Shown: positions 42,231-50,180 of the stretch, piece after piece
How the letters are laid out: each line of letters begins with the position of its first letter
Numbering within the stretch: the stretch's first letter is position 1
Assembly: GCA_029243545.1 (NCBI GenBank)
Contig: JAQWRV010000011.1
Location: 310,001-374,000, forward strand
From: Rhodospirillaceae bacterium
GTDB lineage: Bacteria; Pseudomonadota; Alphaproteobacteria; Rhodospirillales; Rhodospirillaceae
Reading direction: 5' to 3'
DNA length: 64,000 nucleotides
The notes under the pieces: generated by a model
Database searches by the model: none
What the model saw: only the letters and a program-made list of their open reading frames with translations
What the model was told of the DNA's origin: nothing
Program-made: the position numbers and the translations under genes

Positions 42231-42986
42231 TCACGCCGGCTTAAAAATAAAGTTAAAGACGTAGTCTGATTTTTGGGCCGGTGCACGATGACGGCGCTCT
42301 GGATCAAATGTGGTCAATGGTTTCAGCTTCCCTTGATCAACGAAGTAGGCCTCATAGCCAAGTTTCTCTACGTCGGCGATGGAGTCTTCCAGCGGGCGGC
42401 CGGTGTGTTTTTCTTCGATTTCGATTAAAAGCGTCGGCTGGAATTGATGAATGGTTCGCTGCGCACCAGCTAGAACCTCTGCTTCAAATCCCTCTACATC
42501 GATTTTGATAAAACCCACATTCGTGAGCGCGCAGGAATCAAGCGTGCGTACTTCAATGGTGACAGCACCATGAGGCGCCGCTGCTGTGGACTCGTGAAGG
42601 GAGCCATGTTGGTTGGAATATCCGCGGCCGTGTTGCGGGACGTAAAGCACGCCTTCTCCATCCCGATCGGAAAGAGCGATCCGATGTGACGTGACGTTGG
42701 CAGGAAGAGAACGATTTAACCAGCGATAGGCTTTTGGGTTGGGTTCAAACGCATGCACATGGGATGTCAGGTTAGCCAGTAGACGGGTGTAGACGCCTTT
42801 GTTGGCGCCCACATCCACCGCGACCCGATCACGTTGAACCAAGTCCGGTAAGAGATGAAGCTCCGCTTCGCCATTGCGCAGGTTCTTTTTTTCTAAATAG
42901 CGTGCATAGAGGCGCGATGGCACAAAGTGGAATTTCAGCCACTCAGTCACCGTAAAGGGTGGTTCAAATGCCGTTTTCTCAGTCAT
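42231..42986 (-). CDS. FkbM-family SAM methyltransferase
   Basis: A 251-aa class I methyltransferase. Motif I VAVDVGANKGVYTRLLA, HAFEPNPKAYRWL, and the FkbM block VGFIKIDVEGFEAEVLAGA followed by PTLLIEIEEKHTG are all visible. Such enzymes O-methylate sugars or polyketides and are common in surface-polysaccharide loci; none is present here, so the substrate is open. ATG 42986 is chosen over the longer frame. Confidence 0.88.
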   Translation of the reverse strand: MTEKTAFEPPFTVTEWLKFHFVPSRLYARYLEKKNLRNGEAELHLLPDLVQRDRVAVDVGANKGVYTRLLANLTSHVHAFEPNPKAYRWLNRSLPANVTSHRIALSDRDGEGVLYVPQHGRGYSNQHGSLHESTAAAPHGAVTIEVRTLDSCALTNVGFIKIDVEGFEAEVLAGAQRTIHQFQPTLLIEIEEKHTGRPLEDSIADVEKLGYEAYFVDQGKLKPLTTFDPERRHRAPAQKSDYVFNFIFKPA

Positions 42987-43055
42987 AACAGCCTTGTGAT
43001 AGCACGGTCTGCCGTGTACCACAGCGCTTGATCGTCTCCTCTTTGAGGTCCCCTA

Positions 43056-43970
43056 ATGACTACCAGTTCTGCCGGGGAGAACCGGCCGCTCGGGATCGGT
43101 CTCCTCCTCATTGCCATGTTTACGATGACCGCGATGGATGCTGCCGTGAAATGGGCCGTGGGTGACTACAGTCTCCAACAGGTCAATTTCATTCGCAGCG
43201 TCGCTGCAATGATCGTCTTGTCTCCTGTGGTCTGGAATGAAGGTGGCCTCAAGGCCTTTCGCGTCAACAAGCCGTCGGTTCATGTGTGGCGGACCACACT
43301 CATACTGATCATTAGCTATACGTGGTTTTTCGCTCTCGGGCGAATGAAGCTGGCCGATATTGGCGCCATCGTCATGATCTCGCCTTTGCTGATTACGTCT
43401 CTGTCCGCGCTCTTGCTCAAAGAACACGTGGGTATGCGGCGCTGGATCGCGGTGGGGGTTGGATTTGTGGGCATGCTGATCATCGTCAGACCCGGCACTG
43501 GGGTGTTCAATCCTGTCGCTCTTTTGGCAGTTACAGTGGCGTTAGGCTATGCCCTGTTCGTGTTATCAAACCGGGCCAACCGGGATAGCGAGACCCTAAC
43601 GGCGCTCACGTACTATCCTTTGTTCGGTATTTTTATTGTTTCCGGTTTGTTGAGCCCTTTGGACTGGACAGCGCCAACAACAGGCGCTTGGGCGGCCATG
43701 ATTTTCGTCGGCGTTTGTGCGGGTATTGGCCACCTATGTTTAACGTTGGCCTTCCGCTATGCCTCACCGCCTGTAATAGCACCGCTTGAATATACAGGTC
43801 TGATCTGGGCGGTATTATTCGGCTACGTGCTGTTTGATGAGTTGCCAGACGGCTGGACTGTTGTTGGGATGTGTTTGATAGCTGCAGCGGGTGTGTTTGT
43901 CGTCTACCGCGAGGCGTCGGTCTCGCCTGAGGCTGCTGTTGATGCGGCGAAAGCGGATTTTCCCGCCTGA
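43056..43970 (+). CDS. EamA/DMT-family permease
   Basis: A 304-aa inner-membrane transporter with ten hydrophobic helices in two EamA repeats (repeat one from GLLLIAMFTMTAMDAAVK, repeat two from LLAVTVALGYALFVLSN). The typical SPLLITSLSALLLKE and EYTGLIWAVLFGYVLFDE signatures end each repeat. Relatives move amino acids, nucleosides or other metabolites, often outward. Its last 67 bp overlap the 3' end of the convergent SBP gene. Confidence 0.9.
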   Translation: MTTSSAGENRPLGIGLLLIAMFTMTAMDAAVKWAVGDYSLQQVNFIRSVAAMIVLSPVVWNEGGLKAFRVNKPSVHVWRTTLILIISYTWFFALGRMKLADIGAIVMISPLLITSLSALLLKEHVGMRRWIAVGVGFVGMLIIVRPGTGVFNPVALLAVTVALGYALFVLSNRANRDSETLTALTYYPLFGIFIVSGLLSPLDWTAPTTGAWAAMIFVGVCAGIGHLCLTLAFRYASPPVIAPLEYTGLIWAVLFGYVLFDELPDGWTVVGMCLIAAAGVFVVYREASVSPEAAVDAAKADFPA

Positions 43971-44938
43971 ATGAGGCCGTACATTTCGCCGGCCCGGCCG
44001 CCAATTTCCTCAACAAGAATGCGATGGCTGTTCGCTGTCGCGTCGATCCATTGCTGACGCTCGTTGTTTGTCAGGTCGATAATAGTCGCGCCCTGTGACT
44101 TTGAAAATTCAACGGCTTCAACGCCCTCCTGCCGCACGTCGGCCCGCATGATTACCGTCGGCGAGACTCCAAGCATGACGTAGTCTTGGCTCTCTTTTGG
44201 CAGCCCCTCAAACCACTTCTTATTGGCAAAGATTGCACCGGGATTAATCCCATGACGGGTCATGGTGATGAAGGGCGCTAGTTCATAAAGCGCGACCGTG
44301 CGGTACATGGGTGAGTTCGTAGCGCCTCCATTCAGCAGGCCGGATTGCAGCCCAGGCACCATGTCCGCGAATGGGAGTTGAGCGACGTCCGCGCCGGCCT
44401 CCTGCAGAAACACGCGCGCTGCTGGGCCACCGGCAGCCCGCATGCGCATGTTTTTCATATCCCCCGGCACACGCACAGGGACGCGGGCAAAGACATTAAA
44501 CCAACCGGAATCGATCCATTGAATGAAGTGCAGGCCTTTCTCGGAAAATAGATCTTCGACCATTGCCGTCACGTAATTATCGAGGACAAAATCCGCTTCT
44601 TCGAAGGAGTCAAAAAGGAAGGGCGCCATCAAGAGGCTCAATTCGGGAATGGCAGCGGACGTTCCCGGCGTGCTGAGCATGGAGAGTTGCGCCCGGCCTC
44701 GGCGCATGGTGGCGATCATACTTTCTTCTGTGCCCACCTGACCGTCGATAAGCAGGACAACATCGGTTTCGTCACCGAAATGCGCGTCCCAACGCTTTCT
44801 GGCGGCAAGGAATTTGTCGCGTAGCTGACCTTCGCCGGGTACGAGTGAAACGACGATTATGGGGTCTGCTGCAAACGTAAATGGTGTGGCCAGAACGTAG
44901 GCGAATGCAATCGCCAGAAAGGATCGAACAAAAAACAC
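43904..44938 (-). CDS. TRAP-type solute-binding protein (DctP family), orphan
   Basis: A 344-aa exported SBP with signal peptide (SFLAIAFAYVLATPFTFA). The carboxylate Arg is kept (NMRMRAAGGP), with LPFADMVPGLQSGLLNGG and the subfamily C-terminus IGGRAGEMYGLIQAGKSAFAAS. It starts at GTG 44938, 19 bp after the stop of a methyltransferase gene in the same direction. The tail of 67 bp overlaps the convergent DMT permease. No QM genes adjoin. Confidence 0.87.
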   Translation of the reverse strand: MFFVRSFLAIAFAYVLATPFTFAADPIIVVSLVPGEGQLRDKFLAARKRWDAHFGDETDVVLLIDGQVGTEESMIATMRRGRAQLSMLSTPGTSAAIPELSLLMAPFLFDSFEEADFVLDNYVTAMVEDLFSEKGLHFIQWIDSGWFNVFARVPVRVPGDMKNMRMRAAGGPAARVFLQEAGADVAQLPFADMVPGLQSGLLNGGATNSPMYRTVALYELAPFITMTRHGINPGAIFANKKWFEGLPKESQDYVMLGVSPTVIMRADVRQEGVEAVEFSKSQGATIIDLTNNERQQWIDATANSHRILVEEIGGRAGEMYGLIQAGKSAFAASTAASGETDASR

Positions 44939-44957
44939 TTAAGCTAAGGGAGCGAAG

Positions 44958-46088
44958 CTATTTCTCAGCGCAGACGACCAGATAACCATAGACCGGCTTG
45001 TCATCTGTTGGTTTACCCTGAAACTGTGGTTCGCCTTCGCCTAGCTGCACTTTGTCTGTGTCAAATCCGGCTTGCTCGCATATGCCAACAAAATCTTCAT
45101 CCTGCACGGTGCCCAAGTAGGGCTCATTGTTATTGATGGACATCCAATCGGAATAATATTTGTCGAACGGTTTATCTGGCGTGATGCCGTCCATGTGAAT
45201 CATCAGGCCGCCGGGGGCAAGGAGGCGGTGGCATTCTTTAAAGATAGCCCGGATCGCCCTTCGTGACGTTTCATGCATTATCGCGTGGGACACCACGAGA
45301 TCAAAACTGCCATCTTCGAAGTTAGTATGTTCCGCATCCTGCTGTGAGAAGTGCACCTCTTTATCCATAGCCACAGCGCGGGCGTGGCCATAGCGCAAGC
45401 AGGTCGCGGCTACATCGATGGCATGAATTTCTGCGTCCGGGAACAAATCGCAGTAGGGCAATGTGGAGTGACCAACTGTGCATCCCATATCGAGGATGCG
45501 CTGGGGACCGTTGTTGCTGGCGCCGGCGTCCTGAAAATGTTTGCGCATCCAAGCGACGAGAGTGAATCCCATGTCATCCAAATTTGGGCCGAGTCCGCCC
45601 ATAGAATAGAGACGGAAGGTGCGATCAAATTCGGCCCCCGCAAACACGTCATCTTCGATCATCTCTTGCTGGTAGCTACCTGGCTTGCAGTGCATATCAA
45701 CGGCGGATAAATAAGGCGGAATTTCAACACTGTCGTCTAATGTGAGGGAACCGCTTTTGCCACGCATTGATTTGGCGCGCTCGATAAGGTTTGGCAGCTG
45801 GCGCTCGATGCTTGGCCCAACGGTGTCGTAGAGCATTTCCTGCGTTGTTCGCATCATGGAGCTCCACCACTTGTTGTGGGGCTCGTCTTCAAGTGCCGTC
45901 CGCATTTCCCGCCGCGGTGGACATTCCCCATCCGGGTAGTGTGGCAAAACTTTCTTTTTCAAGAGAGCGTTGTTCCCAGAGTGAAAACTGCGCGAGCTAA
46001 ACACGCGTAAGGTCTTTATGAAGCTTTGGGCTGACTGTTCATCATGTGTGGCGTCAGCAAACATGGCATGGTCAGAATTGTTGCGCAT
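44958..46088 (-). CDS. Class I SAM methyltransferase, cytosolic
   Basis: A 376-aa protein. A long N-terminal helical region (about 1-190) precedes the methyltransferase domain: motif I RILDMGCTVGHSTLPY, acidic strand AEIHAIDVAATCLRY, later DGSFDLVVSHAIMHE and CHRLLAPGGLMIH. The start ATG 46088 has TTGGAGAC upstream. It is a distant paralogue of the Tat-signalled methyltransferase at 61015-62190 (same order: N-terminal helices, PPYxSAxDMH/PPYTAHEIH, GxY, CxVGxS/T motif), but has no signal peptide. The immediate downstream SBP suggests a linked function. Confidence 0.82.
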   Translation of the reverse strand: MRNNSDHAMFADATHDEQSAQSFIKTLRVFSSRSFHSGNNALLKKKVLPHYPDGECPPRREMRTALEDEPHNKWWSSMMRTTQEMLYDTVGPSIERQLPNLIERAKSMRGKSGSLTLDDSVEIPPYLSAVDMHCKPGSYQQEMIEDDVFAGAEFDRTFRLYSMGGLGPNLDDMGFTLVAWMRKHFQDAGASNNGPQRILDMGCTVGHSTLPYCDLFPDAEIHAIDVAATCLRYGHARAVAMDKEVHFSQQDAEHTNFEDGSFDLVVSHAIMHETSRRAIRAIFKECHRLLAPGGLMIHMDGITPDKPFDKYYSDWMSINNNEPYLGTVQDEDFVGICEQAGFDTDKVQLGEGEPQFQGKPTDDKPVYGYLVVCAEK

Positions 46089-46191
46089 GGCGTGTCTCCA
46101 ATGAGAGTCTTGGCCTCGGACTATGACTGAGGCCATAATAGCGCGTATGAGGGGCAGGATACAAACAGGCTCCAATGGGAGGGGCGGCATA

Positions 46192-46560
46192 ATGAGCAGG
46201 CAACAAGACAAGCCAAGACAAAGGGTGGCCAAGGGGCGGCGGCCATTCTTTCTCGAGTCAGCTGACTCAGACAAATTACTGTCGATGATTGTGGCGCTGG
46301 TCGGCGAGGTATCCATCGTTAAAGAGCGCTTGGATACTCATGAACGCATAGCAGCTGCTGGCAAGGTAGCGACGCCTGACGAAATTGAAATCTATTCCCC
46401 CGACGAAGATGTCGAAGATGAGCGGGAGGCTTGGCGCACGCTAATGCTCGACCGGGTGTTTCGGATTATTTCGTCGACAAAAGATGGTGGCAGCCAAAAG
46501 GATGCAGAACAAACCTACGGCGCGCTCATTGAAGAATTTGCCAACGATGACAAAACCTAA
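46192..46560 (+). CDS. Small acidic protein, unknown
   Basis: A 122-aa cytosolic protein starting at ATG 46192 with GGGAGGGG upstream. A basic N-terminus (SRQQDKPRQRVAKGRR) is followed by a helix (KLLSMIVALVGEVSIVKERLDTHE, with heptad-like hydrophobics) and a very acidic middle (PDEIEIYSPDEDVEDERE). A short coiled coil is plausible. I do not recognise a family. It is divergent from the methyltransferase and convergent with an SBP. Confidence 0.6.
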   Translation: MSRQQDKPRQRVAKGRRPFFLESADSDKLLSMIVALVGEVSIVKERLDTHERIAAAGKVATPDEIEIYSPDEDVEDEREAWRTLMLDRVFRIISSTKDGGSQKDAEQTYGALIEEFANDDKT

Positions 46561-46569
46561 CTGGCATTT

Positions 46570-47595
46570 TTATTGAACCTGGCGGGCGAAGGCAGCCTTG
46601 CCCAGCTTGACCTGTTCCATAATTTGAGGCGCAGTACCGCCGATATTCTCAATCATCTTTTGGCGTCCTGGAAGGGCCTTGCCAAGAAAGGTGTCTCGCT
46701 GTTCGGGTGTGAGGTCGTGCACCGTAGCGCCAAGTTGTTGCAGTCGGCTTTCCTCGTTCTTTAAAAGGTCAAGCGCAAGTTTGCGTTGGCTCTCTTCAGC
46801 GCCAAAGCTTTCACTCAGAATGATCTGTGTTGGTGCGTCTAGGCTATCGAACCACCGCCGATTGACCACACTAAATCCGAACTGGCGGGCATGGCGAGTG
46901 CGGGTCATGTGAGTGGCGTATTCCGCTTCACCACCGGTGGCGTAGAGAACCAGACTGGATTCACCCCCCTCAACCAATCCCGTTTGCAGGCTGGATACGA
47001 GATCTGTCCGCTGAATATGAATGACGTCCGCGCCAATGGACTGCAGAAAATAGATCGAGGCCTTTGATTGCAGAGACCTCATCCGGTATCCGTCTGATTC
47101 GACGGGGGTGAGGAGAGGTTTTTGGCCGTAAATGTTGAGCCAGCCAACGTCTTGCCAATTGAGAACAATAATGCCGCGTTCTTTTGCTAGTGCGTCGAAG
47201 GGTTCTTTGAGGAAATTGTCGACGACGAAATGCACTTCTTCCACGCTGTCGAATAGAAAAGGTGCCGTCAGTAAACCGAATTCGGGAACCACACGCGACA
47301 TGCCGGAATCGCTAAAACTGGAAATGTGTACGCGGCCTCTCAAGACAGCGGGCATGCGGCTTTCTTCGCCGCCTGCCTCGCCGCGGATCAGCATGCGTAA
47401 TCTGATTTTTCCTTCGGACCGCTTTGAGACCTCTGCCTCGTAGTTGAGCCAAATTTTTTCACCGATATCTCCCGGGAACGTTGCTGCACCGACCGTACCT
47501 AAATACTCTTCTTCGGCGCCTTCGCTTGGAATGGCTGCGAATATGACGATGCCAAAGAGCAAAACCAAAGCGATGTACCAAGAGAAAGAATGCAT
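46570..47595 (-). CDS. TRAP-type solute-binding protein (DctP family), orphan
   Basis: A 341-aa exported SBP with signal peptide (MHSFSWYIALVLLFGIVIFA). It keeps the carboxylate Arg (YRMRSLQSKAS), the QRTDLVSSLQTGLVEGG segment and the C-terminal IGGTAPQIMEQVKLGKAAFARQ of the window's subfamily. It stands alone between two convergent or divergent neighbours with no QM pair. Its 3' end lies 9 bp from the small acidic protein. Confidence 0.87.
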   Translation of the reverse strand: MHSFSWYIALVLLFGIVIFAAIPSEGAEEEYLGTVGAATFPGDIGEKIWLNYEAEVSKRSEGKIRLRMLIRGEAGGEESRMPAVLRGRVHISSFSDSGMSRVVPEFGLLTAPFLFDSVEEVHFVVDNFLKEPFDALAKERGIIVLNWQDVGWLNIYGQKPLLTPVESDGYRMRSLQSKASIYFLQSIGADVIHIQRTDLVSSLQTGLVEGGESSLVLYATGGEAEYATHMTRTRHARQFGFSVVNRRWFDSLDAPTQIILSESFGAEESQRKLALDLLKNEESRLQQLGATVHDLTPEQRDTFLGKALPGRQKMIENIGGTAPQIMEQVKLGKAAFARQVQ

Positions 47596-47649
47596 TTGAA
47601 TGGCCGGGCTGCCCTAACAGTCTTGCGGTGGAAGTATGTGTGCATGATC

Positions 47650-47677
47650 TTGGCACGCCGCAGTTAGCGTCTACAAT
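47650..47677 (+). promoter_or_regulatory. Sigma70-like promoter upstream of the ADH gene
   Basis: TTGGCA at 47650-47655 and TACAAT at 47672-47677 are separated by 16 bp, 56 bp before the start of the alcohol dehydrogenase gene. The match is good but untested. The gap holds no gene. Confidence 0.45.
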
Positions 47678-47733
47678 GGTAGTCCAATACGCTGCTCGTC
47701 AGGGCGGCCAAAAAAGAATAGCTGGAGGGATGC

Positions 47734-48864
47734 ATGCAAGTTCGAGCCGCCGTTTTGCACGAAATGGGTGCGCCTACGCCTTATGCGGAAAGCCAGCCAC
47801 TGAAGATTGAAACGCTTGAGCTTGATTCTCCGGGGCCGGGCGAGTTACTGATCGATATCAAGGCAGCAGGTTTATGTCACTCTGACCTGTCCGTCATCAG
47901 TGGTAACCGGCCACGCCCCACGCCAATGGCGCTGGGCCACGAAGCGGCCGGGGTCGTTAAACAAGTTGGCGACGGCGTCACACGCTTTGTTGTGGGCGAC
48001 CATGTTGTTTTGGTGTTTGTGCCAAGTTGCGGTCACTGTGTGCCTTGTGCCGAAGGCCGACCCGCTTTGTGTGAGCCTGGGGCGGCGGCCAATGTTGCAG
48101 GAACTTTGGTGTCCGGTGAACGGCGCCTCCACCAAGACGGCGGCGATGTGCATCACCATCTGGGCGTGTCCGCCTTTGCTGATCATGCGGTGGTCAGCGA
48201 GACGTCCTGCGTAAAAATCGACGCTAAGCTTCCATTCGACGAAGCGGCACTCTTTGGCTGCGCGGTCATTACGGGTGTTGGCGCGGTTCTCAATACAGCA
48301 AAAGTCGAACCGGGATCGCGCGTTGCCGTCATCGGCCTTGGCGGCGTTGGGCTGAACGCATTGCTCGGTGCGATTCTGGCTGGTGCGAAGCAAATTGTTG
48401 CCGTAGATCTGCGGGACGACAAGTTGGCTCTGGCACGTCAGCTGGGGGCCACGGATACGGCGAACGCTGCCGACGAGGGGGTAGTTGAGGCCATCAAGTC
48501 GATGACCGGCGGTGGCGTGGACTATGCTTTTGAAATGGCGGGTTCCGTTCCAGCGTTGGAGCTCGCGTGGGCGATTACCGCACGTGGTGGTGAAACGGTT
48601 ACGGCTGGGCTGCCTCATCCGGACAAACGTATGGCGCTTCCCCCTGTGCAGTTGGTCGGCGAAGAGCGCACACTTAAGGGCAGCTATCTGGGTAGTTGCG
48701 TGCCGGTGCGTGATATCCCGACCTACATTGGCCTCTATCAAAGCGGAAAATTGCCGGTTGATCGTTTGATGTCAGACCGCGTTGCTTTGGAAGACATCAA
48801 CGCTGCTTTTGATAGGCTAGCCGCCGGAGAGACGGTCAGACAGGTCATCATTTTTGAGTCCTGA
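47734..48864 (+). CDS. Zinc-dependent alcohol dehydrogenase
   Basis: A 376-aa MDR enzyme oxidising primary alcohols with NAD. Catalytic zinc ligands Cys48 (GLCHSD), His69/Glu70 (LGHEAAG) and a Cys near 183 (FGCAVITG) are present; the structural zinc Cys are 99, 102, 105 and 113. The Rossmann motif is VIGLGGVGLN. It belongs to the class III-like/aryl-alcohol branch. TGGAGG precedes the ATG. It is first in a plus-strand run with an M24-fold enzyme and a ThDP enzyme. Confidence 0.92.
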   Translation: MQVRAAVLHEMGAPTPYAESQPLKIETLELDSPGPGELLIDIKAAGLCHSDLSVISGNRPRPTPMALGHEAAGVVKQVGDGVTRFVVGDHVVLVFVPSCGHCVPCAEGRPALCEPGAAANVAGTLVSGERRLHQDGGDVHHHLGVSAFADHAVVSETSCVKIDAKLPFDEAALFGCAVITGVGAVLNTAKVEPGSRVAVIGLGGVGLNALLGAILAGAKQIVAVDLRDDKLALARQLGATDTANAADEGVVEAIKSMTGGGVDYAFEMAGSVPALELAWAITARGGETVTAGLPHPDKRMALPPVQLVGEERTLKGSYLGSCVPVRDIPTYIGLYQSGKLPVDRLMSDRVALEDINAAFDRLAAGETVRQVIIFES

Positions 48865-48887
48865 AATACAACAAGGAACAGCATCCT

Positions 48888-50171
48888 ATGCTGCTAAATA
48901 AACCCCGCGCTTACGACGTCATGGACAAACATGGGCTTGATGGCCTCATCGCTGTTAATCAGCTCAATATCTATTACCTGACTGACTATTGGGGCCCGCT
49001 GATGCGCATGCGGCGGATGTTTTTCAATTACGGGCTTTTACCGCGCGAGGAAGATGCGCCGGCAGCACTCGTAGAAACGGCGGTCGGGCTCCTCCGTTTG
49101 TTCGAAAACCGCGACATGACCTGGGTGCCGAATGTTTGCGGTTATACCCATCCCATTTATTCCGACCGGCGCGACTTCGATCCTGACGTGGAAGAACCCG
49201 AAGCGGTGCAGGAAGGAATCAAATGGCCGGTGACAGAAGGGCCGCTGTCAGAGACCGACGAGGATTACCTGAATTTTGCGGAAGATTTTAAGGGTCAGTA
49301 TTCGGTTAACCCGCTATACGCGCTTAAGAAGGCCATCAAAGACGCTGGCCTTGAGAAGGCAACTGTAGGCACTGACGATCCCCGCGTGATTGGCTGGCTC
49401 AATCAAATTGGATTGCCCGACCTTAAGGGTGTTGAAGCGACGACTATCTTCCGGGAAATCCGCATGGTGAAAACACCTGATGAACTGAGTATCTTGCGCG
49501 AAGCAGCGGCCATGAACGAGGAGGCCATTAACATAGCCATCGGCTCGCTTCATGTGGGTATTGAGCAGGGTGAGCTTGAAATTATTTACAATACAGAACT
49601 GGCCAAGCGGGGCGGCAAGGGCGTGTATTTGTCCACAGGTTCGATGGGGCGCCGCCGCGATCTTGTGAAAGAGAATCAACTCATCACGTTCGATGGTCTG
49701 TGTGAATTCAAACACTATCACGGTGATATGGGGCGCACTGCCATCTGCGGAGAGCCCACGGAAGAAATGACTAAACGCAACCAGATCATGCGTAAAGGCT
49801 GTGAGATCGCCTATGACATAATCAAGCCTGGCGTGAAGGGCCGGGAGATGACGACGAAGGTCATCGACGAAATGCGCAAGATGGGCTTTCCCGGTTTCTT
49901 CATTTGCACCCCACACTCGGTTGGCCTGGAACATACGGATCATCCGCTGCCTATCGGCCCGATGTTGCCGGGATCGCAAGGGGAATTCGTCTTTGAAGAG
50001 AATATGGTCTTCACGGTCGACATGCCCTACTACGAAGTCGGTTGGGGCAATATGCATCTCGAAGACACCGTTCGCGTATCCGCAGACGGATGCGACCCAT
50101 TTAACAGTTGCGACGTTGGTTTGCGCATCATTCCGCCAGACGGTGGAGATGTGGTCATCGCGGCCGAGTAG
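48888..50171 (+). CDS. M24-family metallopeptidase-fold enzyme (Xaa-Pro/creatinase type)
   Basis: A 427-aa pita-bread enzyme. The N-terminal creatinase-like domain (LIAVNQLNIYYLTDYWG) is followed by a catalytic domain with the metal ligands: Asp in TFDGLCE, Asp in GDMGRTA, His in TPHSVGLEHTDHP and Glu in the C-terminal MHLEDTVRV. Members cleave X-Pro peptides, creatine or ectoine ring products. The N-domain carries an insert (about 60-130) rich in acidic residues. The 24-bp gap to ADH and 9-bp gap to the ThDP gene suggest one operon. Confidence 0.85.
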   Translation: MLLNKPRAYDVMDKHGLDGLIAVNQLNIYYLTDYWGPLMRMRRMFFNYGLLPREEDAPAALVETAVGLLRLFENRDMTWVPNVCGYTHPIYSDRRDFDPDVEEPEAVQEGIKWPVTEGPLSETDEDYLNFAEDFKGQYSVNPLYALKKAIKDAGLEKATVGTDDPRVIGWLNQIGLPDLKGVEATTIFREIRMVKTPDELSILREAAAMNEEAINIAIGSLHVGIEQGELEIIYNTELAKRGGKGVYLSTGSMGRRRDLVKENQLITFDGLCEFKHYHGDMGRTAICGEPTEEMTKRNQIMRKGCEIAYDIIKPGVKGREMTTKVIDEMRKMGFPGFFICTPHSVGLEHTDHPLPIGPMLPGSQGEFVFEENMVFTVDMPYYEVGWGNMHLEDTVRVSADGCDPFNSCDVGLRIIPPDGGDVVIAAE

Positions 50172-50180
50172 GAGAAGACG

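Noticed and set aside
47872-48741. 289-codon minus-strand frame opposite the alcohol dehydrogenase
   Set aside because: The zinc-ligand pattern on the plus strand is decisive; the antisense frame has no recognisable domain.
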